Positions 7,175-11,695 of a DNA stretch of 11,695 nucleotides are shown here, one piece after another. Source of the DNA: Methanobacteriota archaeon (GTDB lineage: Archaea; Thermoplasmatota; Poseidoniia; Poseidoniales; Poseidoniaceae); NCBI GenBank assembly GCA_002689565.1, contig NZGQ01000018.1:3743-15437 (forward strand). The letters run 5' to 3'. The number at the start of each line of letters is the position of its first letter. Position 1 is the first letter of the stretch. The translations under genes and the position numbers were made by a program. The notes below the pieces were generated by a model. That model saw nothing but the letters and a program-made list of their open reading frames with translations. It did no database searches and was not told where the DNA came from.

Positions 7175-7263
7175 GTGACAATCCTCGAGTAAGCCCCATT
7201 TCAGCATTACCACATAGAAAACTGAAGTAACCATCAAAGACATGATGTGACTCGACACATGTG

Positions 7264-8028
7264 ATGAGTGACCTCAAAGAGGCTTGGATGGCTTTGGAAA
7301 GCCATTGGAAAATCACTCCCAAAAATGCCCGTATAAGTGGAGATGCGTCTTATGGTTTCATGCGCTGGACATTAGCACCGTTCTTCAGAATGTTTTTGCG
7401 AGTAAAAATTCGTGGAATTAAAAATGTCCCAACAGCTGGACCTACGATTCTTGCAGCAAACCACCTGTCACATGTCGACCCTCTAGTTGTAATTCTAGCA
7501 TCCAGAAGAAGAACCCACTATTTAGCAAAAGATGGGCACTTCCGAAATTTTGCGCTTCGGACCTTTATGAGAGCAACTGGGCAAATCGAAACAAATCGAG
7601 AAACAGGAGGTGCTGACGCATTATCTAGTGCAGCAGTTGTATTGCACGCAAATCGAGCACTGGGTATTTTCCCTGAAGGGACAAGATCAAAGCGTACTGA
7701 ACCACCATTCCTACTACCTGGTAAATCGGGCATTGCAAGATTAGCAGCATCATACCCTGATGTCCCAGTTGTACCCATTGGATTAACAGGAACAAGAGAA
7801 TTCATGACTCCTTCTAAGCATAAGTTCCCTCGCTTATGGAAGAGGGTTGGCATATCGTATGGCAAGCCAATAACTTGGTGGGATTGGTTGGAAAAAAGAA
7901 GTTCGGTTGAAGATTTGCAAGCACTTGCTAACAAAGAAGACCACGAGGTTAAATCTACTCTCGCAGGGATGTATAGAGAGTTCACTGACGAATTTATGGA
8001 CAGAATCAAAGGCCAGGGCGCCCCGTGA
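7264..8028 (+). CDS. plsC: PlsC-like 1-acyl-glycerol-3-phosphate acyltransferase family protein
   Basis: PlsC enzymes transfer a fatty acyl group to the 2-position of lysophosphatidate in the cytoplasmic face of the membrane. The 254-residue product has the family blocks in order: motif I NHLSHVDP (66-73, the catalytic H-X4-D being H67/D72), an acceptor-binding region with GQIETNR (106-112), motif III FPEGTRSK (136-143), and motif IV VPVVPIGLTGT with a Pro after a hydrophobic strand. An amphipathic or hydrophobic stretch near residues 30-46 probably helps membrane contact. ATG at 7264 is preferred over the GTG directly before it; no Shine-Dalgarno is visible. Fatty-acyl glycerolipid enzymes are out of place beside ether lipids, but acyltransferases of this kind have been reported in Marine Group II. 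The real substrate is unproven. Confidence 0.88.
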   Translation: MSDLKEAWMALESHWKITPKNARISGDASYGFMRWTLAPFFRMFLRVKIRGIKNVPTAGPTILAANHLSHVDPLVVILASRRRTHYLAKDGHFRNFALRTFMRATGQIETNRETGGADALSSAAVVLHANRALGIFPEGTRSKRTEPPFLLPGKSGIARLAASYPDVPVVPIGLTGTREFMTPSKHKFPRLWKRVGISYGKPITWWDWLEKRSSVEDLQALANKEDHEVKSTLAGMYREFTDEFMDRIKGQGAP

Positions 8029-8064
8029 AAATCCTCAAAGGCCTCCGCATTAGTAAACCATGTA

Positions 8065-8862
8065 ATGCAAGAGTATCTCGATCTTATGCAGCGCATCTTA
8101 GATGAGGGCGAAGAGAAAGGTGATCGTACAGGAACCGGTACACTCTCTGTTTTTGGGCATCAAATGAGGTTTGATCTTTCAAAGGGATTCCCAATGGTTA
8201 CAACCAAGAAATTACATCTTAAATCAATCGTTCACGAATTGCTATGGTTCTTGGCAGGAGATACAAATGTTGCATATTTACAAGAAAATGGTGTCCGGAT
8301 ATGGAACGACTGGGCTGACGAAAATGGAGATTTAGGCCCAGTTTATGGGAAACAATGGAGAAAATGGGAAACCAAGGATGGAAAGGTTATCGACCAAGTT
8401 GAGCAAGCAATCGAGATGATAAAGAATAATCCTAATTCTAGAAGAATAATCGTCAGCGCTTGGAATGTTGGGGAATTAGAGGAGATGGCATTGATGCCAT
8501 GCCACGCTTTTTTCCAATTCCATGTGGCCAATGGAAAACTGAATTGTCAACTATACCAGAGAAGTGCTGATGTATTTTTGGGCGTGCCATTCAATATCGC
8601 ATCATACGCTCTACTGACTCACATGATGGCACAAGTCTGTGGATTAGAGGCAGGCACTTTCGTACACACTATCGGTGATGCACACCTATACACAAATCAT
8701 CTTGAGCAAACAAAGCTGCAACTTTCTCGCACACCTATTGAGCCTCTACCTACATTGAAATTAAACCCAAACATCAAGAATATCGATGATTTCACTTACG
8801 ATGACATAGAGGTCGTTGGGTACGAACATCACCCTCATATTAAGGCTCCAATTGCAGTGTGA
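8065..8862 (+). CDS. thyA: Thymidylate synthase, ThyA type
   Basis: ThyA methylates dUMP to dTMP with methylene-tetrahydrofolate, releasing dihydrofolate. At 265 residues the protein is collinear with E. coli ThyA (264): [12 protein letters not shown] (20-31, with phosphate-binding R21), the folate-binding W80/W83 region, SRR (125-127), catalytic C146 in MPCHAFFQF, the dUMP-binding [13 protein letters not shown], and a C-terminal H-P-H..APIAV. There is no insertion or missing key residue. ATG at 8065 fits the family N-terminus; no Shine-Dalgarno is evident in the 36-nt gap after plsC. folA begins 4 nt after its stop. Many archaea use the flavin enzyme ThyX instead, so this close resemblance to the bacterial type suggests old lateral transfer (inference). 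Confidence 0.97.
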   Translation: MQEYLDLMQRILDEGEEKGDRTGTGTLSVFGHQMRFDLSKGFPMVTTKKLHLKSIVHELLWFLAGDTNVAYLQENGVRIWNDWADENGDLGPVYGKQWRKWETKDGKVIDQVEQAIEMIKNNPNSRRIIVSAWNVGELEEMALMPCHAFFQFHVANGKLNCQLYQRSADVFLGVPFNIASYALLTHMMAQVCGLEAGTFVHTIGDAHLYTNHLEQTKLQLSRTPIEPLPTLKLNPNIKNIDDFTYDDIEVVGYEHHPHIKAPIAV

Positions 8863-8866
8863 TCCT

Positions 8867-9325
8867 ATGCTAGGTATGATTGTTGCTTGTGACAGAAATG
8901 GCGCCATTGGCAAAGATGGTGACCTTCCGTGGAGGCAATCTACTGACCTGCAACACTTCAAGAAAATCACAATGGGCTCAAATCTAATCATGGGTCGTAA
9001 AACATGGGATTCACTTCCAGGATTACTCCCAGGCAGACAGCATTTTGTGTTATCTCGAGGAGATGTTGAGGGTGTTGAGGTAATTTCCTTTGAACAAGCA
9101 ATAGAAATGGAAGGATGGATAATCGGTGGTGGAGAAATTTACAAATTATTCCTTCCACATGTCTCCCAACTACATAGAACAATAATTGATGCGAGAGTTT
9201 CCGATGCTGACACTTTCTTCCCAGATATAACGGGAATGGGGTTCCAACTTTCTGAAGAAAAACATGTTGCTGCAGGTGAGAAAGACCAACACGACATGGT
9301 GTTTCAAAATTGGATTAGAAATTAG
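8867..9325 (+). CDS. folA: Dihydrofolate reductase
   Basis: FolA reduces dihydrofolate to tetrahydrofolate with NADPH, recycling the product of ThyA just upstream. The 152-residue enzyme shows IVACDRNGAIGKDGDLPW (5-22), the catalytic acidic residue D27 in the helix STDLQHFK, the NADPH-binding GRKTWDSLPG, and the second nucleotide loop IIGGGEIYKLFLP. The length is close to the compact bacterial enzyme. ATG at 8867 lies 4 nt after the thyA stop; ATG at 8876 is an alternative that would leave 149 residues. A longer frame from 8816 would overlap thyA and add residues foreign to the family. Co-transcription with thyA is almost certain from spacing. Confidence 0.95.
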   Translation: MLGMIVACDRNGAIGKDGDLPWRQSTDLQHFKKITMGSNLIMGRKTWDSLPGLLPGRQHFVLSRGDVEGVEVISFEQAIEMEGWIIGGGEIYKLFLPHVSQLHRTIIDARVSDADTFFPDITGMGFQLSEEKHVAAGEKDQHDMVFQNWIRN

Positions 9326-9346
9326 AAAAAACAATTATTTTCTCTA
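9324..9346 (+). terminator. AT-rich stem-loop with T-run after folA
   Basis: AGAAAA (9324-9329) pairs with TTTTCT (9338-9343) around an 8-nt loop, starting within the folA stop codon and followed by a pyrimidine- and T-rich stretch. This fits a termination or RNA-cleavage site ending the plsC-thyA-folA unit. The rest of the 91-nt gap to lemA holds a TATA-like CTAAATTTA (9344-9352) and no clear Shine-Dalgarno. The stem is weak, so confidence is modest. Confidence 0.35.
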
Positions 9347-9416
9347 AATTTACCGCTTCTGATTTAATGAAGAGGTCCTAAGAAGGGTTCAAGTATCAGT
9401 TTCTTGACCTCAATTT

Positions 9417-9992
9417 ATGAGCACAGGCCTAGTTATAGGGATAATCGCGGGAGTATTGGTTCTAATATTGATGATTTGGTTCATCAGCACATGGAATCGA
9501 TTAGTCCGCTTAGAAGAAAATGTAAACAAGTCATGGGCAGACATCGATGTACTTCTAAAACAAAGATATGACATGATTCCAAATCTTGTAAACATAGTCA
9601 AAGGTTATGCATCCCACGAAAGAGAAATTTTCGAGCAATTCGCACTAGCTCGCCAAACAGCAGCGGGATGCCTAGCACAAGGCGATGTCAAAGGACTTGG
9701 TGCTGCAGAAGGTACTCTTGCTGGATTGATGCCAAGAATTAACATGGTTGCAGAGCAATACCCAGAACTGAAGGCAGATACTTCATTCGTAAACATCCAA
9801 AATCAACTTGTCTCAATCGAGAACCAGGTTTCTGACCGCAGAGAATTCTACAACGCAAGTGCGACAAACTGGAACGCTGCAATTCAGATGATTCCAACCA
9901 GCATCGTCGCTGGAATGAAGGGTGCTGCTCGCCGTGACCTATTCGAAGTAACAGATCCGGTTCAAAGAGAAGCCGTCCAGATCCAATTCTGA
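9417..9992 (+). CDS. lemA: LemA family membrane protein
   Basis: LemA proteins are single-pass membrane proteins with a large helical-bundle domain; their biochemical role is unsettled. The 191-residue product has one N-terminal membrane helix (about 4-24), then the family signature with NRLVRLEENVNKSWADID (27-44), LLKQRYDMIPNLVNIVKGY and a conserved HE pair. Long helices follow, including a YPELKADTSF block and an IENQVSDRREFYNA block, as in the family; the C-terminal part is helical and ends VQIQF. The length is typical. ATG at 9417 puts only a few residues before the helix. In bacteria lemA often sits beside a TPM-domain or HtpX gene; here the next gene is instead a small zinc-ribbon membrane protein, 69 nt on. 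Confidence 0.93.
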   Translation: MSTGLVIGIIAGVLVLILMIWFISTWNRLVRLEENVNKSWADIDVLLKQRYDMIPNLVNIVKGYASHEREIFEQFALARQTAAGCLAQGDVKGLGAAEGTLAGLMPRINMVAEQYPELKADTSFVNIQNQLVSIENQVSDRREFYNASATNWNAAIQMIPTSIVAGMKGAARRDLFEVTDPVQREAVQIQF

Positions 9993-10005
9993 GATATACA
10001 CTACG

Positions 10006-10053
10006 CCTCTCCCGAAATAAATCGGGTGAACGTTTATCTCCTATTTTGAGAGG
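10006..10053 (+). promoter_or_regulatory. Stem-loop leader that can mask the ribosome site of the zinc-ribbon gene
   Basis: Between lemA and the next gene, CCCGA (10011-10015) pairs with TCGGG (10022-10026) around a 6-nt AATAAA loop. Just outside it, CCTCT (10006-10010) pairs with AGAGG (10049-10053), which is the core of the purine-rich Shine-Dalgarno-like GAGAGGT before the ATG at 10062. The outer pairing would hide that site. An alternative local hairpin (CTC...GAG) competes. Its function is inference; it may simply be the 3' end of the lemA transcript. Confidence 0.35.
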
Positions 10054-10061
10054 TAAGTTGC

Positions 10062-10355
10062 ATGGTGGAGATTACCTGTCCACATTGCTCGGAAGACCTT
10101 GAACTGCCAGATGATGCATTTGGGGATTTTGAGTGCCCAATCTGCGAAGAAGAATTCGTTTGGGGACAACAACCTGTTGAAGTCATTTACAATTTACCAA
10201 AAGAAAAGGGGATTACTAAACTAATCCTGAACATAGTTGCATTATGGACCGGTTTCAGTCTCTTAGTGACGATTGGTTTCATAGTTGGATTAATACTAGC
10301 TTTTTACTTCCTGTTATACGTTCTTGGTGATTTAAACGGAAGTTTCTTTGCTTGA
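10062..10355 (+). CDS. Small zinc-ribbon membrane protein
   Basis: This 97-residue protein has an N-terminal zinc ribbon with C6-P-H-C9 and C25-P-I-C28 (15 residues between pairs), a short linker with an aromatic FVWG, and then two hydrophobic helices within about 52-90 (LILNIVALWTGFSLLVTIGF and IVGLILAFYFLLYVLG) forming a hairpin. Such ribbons often bind nucleic acid or protein partners at the membrane face, but I recognise no specific family. ATG at 10062 is preceded by AGAGGT at about 7 nt. It follows lemA by 69 nt on the same strand, so a functional link with LemA is possible. Its stop is 12 nt from that of the convergent oxidoreductase gene. Confidence 0.7.
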   Translation: MVEITCPHCSEDLELPDDAFGDFECPICEEEFVWGQQPVEVIYNLPKEKGITKLILNIVALWTGFSLLVTIGFIVGLILAFYFLLYVLGDLNGSFFA

Positions 10356-10372
10356 ATAATTTAAGAATTATT
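10355..10372. terminator. AT-only hairpin between convergent gene ends
   Basis: AATAATT (10355-10361) and AATTATT (10366-10372) form a perfect 7-bp inverted repeat around TAAG. It begins in the last base of the zinc-ribbon gene's stop and covers the stop of the convergent oxidoreductase gene (10370-10368). Being symmetric and yielding U-rich RNA on either strand, it is a candidate bidirectional terminator. Confidence 0.45.
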
Positions 10373-11390
10373 TAGAGAAGCGTAGCAAAACCTTTCCGAT
10401 GTTTTTTGCATCATGAATATGTTGGTGTGCTTTTGCTACATCCTTAGCGTCGAAAACTGAATCGATTACCGGTTTGAGATGACCTTCTTTCACCCCTTCC
10501 ATTATTCTGTGGAGTTGTCCTGCTATGGCATCTTCATCTTTCCATGTACCCATATGGACGCCAAACACACCACGGTTACGAGTCATCAAACGAAGTGCGT
10601 CAAACTTTGGAGTTTTTCTTAGTGCAAAGAAAGCCTTCAACAAAGAGCGCTTGGAAGTTGGTGCTGCAGAAGATAGTCCGTATGTGTATAATCGCCCTCC
10701 CTCTGCAAGACAACTGAGACTTCTAGTCAAATTGTCACCACCAATTGGATCAAGGATATGATCTACTCCACGATTATTGGTTGCATCTTTAACAATCTGT
10801 GTGAAATCTTCGTTATGTCTATCGATTGGAATCCCTCCAAATGATCTGATGATTTCCGCCTTATGACCAGATGCAGTTGCCCAAACTTTCTCAATTCCAG
10901 CCCATTGGCAAAGTTGCAATGCTGCAGTTCCTACTCCTCCTGCTCCACCATGAATTAGAACAGTATCTCCCTTTTTGAGATGCCCAAGATAATGGAGCAT
11001 ATGATGAGCTGTTAGGTATGTCACAGGCATTGCTGCTGCTTCATCTAGTCCCATGTCATCAGGGATTGGAATAACTCGAGAAACCTTCACAGTTACATGA
11101 CTGCATTGGCCTCCAGTTGGCATTGCTGCTACGACTCTTTGTCCAACTTCAAATTCAGTAACACCACTACCAAGTGAATGAATTGTACCACTTACTTCGT
11201 AACCAGGAGTGAAGGGAAAAGGAGGCCTAGGTTGATACAAGCCAAGTCGCATCAAAGTATCTGCAAAATTTATTCCTGCATAATTGACTTCGATACAGAC
11301 TTCTCCTTCACTCGGAGAAGGCATTTCAATATCATGAATTTTCAAGACCGATGGCGAACCTGCCTTTGTGATTGCAATGCAGTATGGCAT
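10368..11390 (-). CDS. Zinc-free medium-chain dehydrogenase / NADPH:quinone oxidoreductase-like protein
   Basis: Members of this MDR branch (quinone oxidoreductase, VAT-1-like) reduce quinones or enones with NADPH. The 340-residue protein has the GroES-like N-terminal half with NYAGINFADTLMRLGLY (36-52) and PGYEVSGTI (62-70), then the Rossmann nucleotide site HGGAGGVGTAALQL (147-160). VDHILDPIGG and GGRLYTYG mark later strands. The catalytic zinc ligands and the four-Cys structural lobe of alcohol dehydrogenases are absent, and AGINFAD is the usual quinone-reductase reading, so it is a zinc-independent member. The exact substrate is unknown. Its ATG at 11390 lies about 26 nt from a TATA-like box, suggesting a leaderless mRNA, and it is divergent from a flavodoxin-domain gene across a palindrome. 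Confidence 0.9.
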   Translation of the reverse strand: MPYCIAITKAGSPSVLKIHDIEMPSPSEGEVCIEVNYAGINFADTLMRLGLYQPRPPFPFTPGYEVSGTIHSLGSGVTEFEVGQRVVAAMPTGGQCSHVTVKVSRVIPIPDDMGLDEAAAMPVTYLTAHHMLHYLGHLKKGDTVLIHGGAGGVGTAALQLCQWAGIEKVWATASGHKAEIIRSFGGIPIDRHNEDFTQIVKDATNNRGVDHILDPIGGDNLTRSLSCLAEGGRLYTYGLSSAAPTSKRSLLKAFFALRKTPKFDALRLMTRNRGVFGVHMGTWKDEDAIAGQLHRIMEGVKEGHLKPVIDSVFDAKDVAKAHQHIHDAKNIGKVLLRFSK

Positions 11391-11410
11391 ATTTTGTTCT
11401 AGGGTTCGTG

Positions 11411-11419
11411 CCTAATAAG
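11411..11419 (-). promoter_or_regulatory. TATA-like box of the quinone oxidoreductase gene
   Basis: On the minus strand this reads CTTATTAGG, preceded by a run of A. Its centre is about 26 nt upstream of the ATG at 11390, the standard archaeal distance between TATA box and transcript start. The transcript would then begin at the start codon (leaderless), consistent with the lack of a Shine-Dalgarno. Confidence 0.5.
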
Positions 11420-11423
11420 TTTT

Positions 11424-11439
11424 TTTAGGGCGCCCTAAA
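11424..11439. promoter_or_regulatory. Perfect 16-bp palindrome, candidate operator
   Basis: TTTAGGGC and GCCCTAAA form an uninterrupted palindrome with no spacer. It lies in the 86-nt divergent gap, bounded by the two TATA-like boxes (11411-11419 minus, 11443-11450 plus), which is where TFB-recognition elements of both promoters would fall. A dimeric repressor or activator bound here could control both genes at once. No regulator gene is visible in the window. Confidence 0.55.
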
Positions 11440-11442
11440 TTG

Positions 11443-11450
11443 ATATACTA
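11443..11450 (+). promoter_or_regulatory. TATA-like box of the flavodoxin-domain gene
   Basis: ATATACTA is centred about 30 nt before the ATG at 11477. This distance supports 11477 as start with little or no leader, rather than the in-frame ATG at 11462, which would be only about 15 nt away. Confidence 0.5.
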
Positions 11451-11476
11451 CCGATGTTTCGATGTGTCTGGTTAGA

Positions 11477-11695
11477 ATGACGAAAATCACTGTATTGTAT
11501 GGAACAGAAACCGGAAACTCCGAACTACTTGCAATGGACATATGCAAACTAGGTGAACAATCAGGTCTGGAATGCGTAAACTTTGGGATGGATGAAGTAG
11601 ATAATTCAGATTTCAGTGAGATTGAAAATTTGTTGATTGTATGCAGTACTTGGGGTGATGGAGAACAACCAGACAATGCAATCGATTTGTGGGAT
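11477..11695 (+). CDS. Flavodoxin-domain protein (3' end cut by window)
   Basis: The first 73 residues are visible and the frame is open to the window edge. They show an FMN-binding flavodoxin fold: ITVLYGTETGNSELLA (4-19) is the phosphate loop (T-x-T-G-N-S/T), and CSTWGDGEQPDNA (56-68) is the second FMN loop. The STxGDGE.PDNA form is typical of diflavin reductases such as sulfite reductase flavoprotein or cytochrome P450 reductase-type domains and their stand-alone relatives; which one cannot be told from the fragment. ATG at 11477 fits the family N-terminus; an in-frame ATG at 11462 would add five residues. It is divergent from the quinone oxidoreductase gene, with a shared palindrome between. 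Confidence 0.85.
   Translation, partial: MTKITVLYGTETGNSELLAMDICKLGEQSGLECVNFGMDEVDNSDFSEIENLLIVCSTWGDGEQPDNAIDLWD

Noticed and set aside
7245..7260. Inverted repeat ATGTG-ACTCGA-CACAT just before plsC
   Set aside because: Only 5 bp per arm in a region with several overlapping CATGTG-type words; too weak to claim as an operator.
7518..8096. 192-codon minus-strand open frame across plsC and the thyA start
   Set aside because: Antisense shadow of two well-identified genes; its translation shows no family motif.
9698..10671. Repeated 15-mer TTGGTGCTGCAGAAG in lemA and antisense in the oxidoreductase gene
   Set aside because: One copy is coding in lemA and the other lies on the non-coding strand of an unrelated gene; a single 15-mer match in a window of this size is compatible with chance.

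Overview
The window looks like the chromosome of an uncultured euryarchaeon, most likely Marine Group II (Poseidoniales, Thermoplasmatota); the clade name is inference. The archaeal core is clear: a 20S proteasome beta subunit, the KH/beta-CASP termination nuclease FttA (aCPSF1), a ZPR1 zinc-finger protein, an archaeal/eukaryotic-type TrpRS, SepF, and promoters with TATA-like boxes about 25-30 nt before start codons. Mixed in are bacterial-looking genes (PlsC acyltransferase, ThyA, FolA, LemA), as expected of that clade. G+C is moderate by eye, and genes are tightly packed on both strands. No tRNA, rRNA, CRISPR array, insertion sequence or integrase is visible.

Layout, left to right. Positions 1-489 (minus) hold a nearly complete gene of the pyruvoyl-dependent arginine decarboxylase family that lacks the Ser-Ser self-cleavage site. 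A small two-helix membrane protein (543-830, plus) is divergent from it. Then comes a minus-strand pair, sepF followed by the ZPR1 gene (1915 down to 831), divergent from psmB (2008-2631). psmB is followed by fttA (2716-4620); the 84-nt gap carries a GC-rich nested hairpin and a perfect Shine-Dalgarno. fttA converges without spacing on trpS (5988 down to 4621). The trpS start overlaps the end of a secreted, C-terminally anchored protein of unknown function (7174 down to 5981).

The right half runs on the plus strand: plsC (7264-8028), thyA (8065-8862), folA (8867-9325), lemA (9417-9992) and a small zinc-ribbon membrane protein (10062-10355). thyA and folA form one metabolic unit: ThyA makes dTMP and dihydrofolate, and FolA recycles the dihydrofolate. 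A zinc-free quinone oxidoreductase-like gene (11390 down to 10368) converges on the zinc-ribbon gene through an AT-only hairpin. It is divergent from a truncated flavodoxin-domain gene (11477 to the window end).

The points most worth a second look are: the arginine decarboxylase homologue without its pyruvoyl-forming serine; the perfect 16-bp palindrome between the two TATA-like boxes of the divergent redox genes; the structured leader in front of fttA; a glycerolipid acyltransferase in an archaeon; and the unrecognised secreted protein coupled to trpS. I did not find a clear new multi-gene system. The window is mostly housekeeping, with several odd members and regulatory regions.
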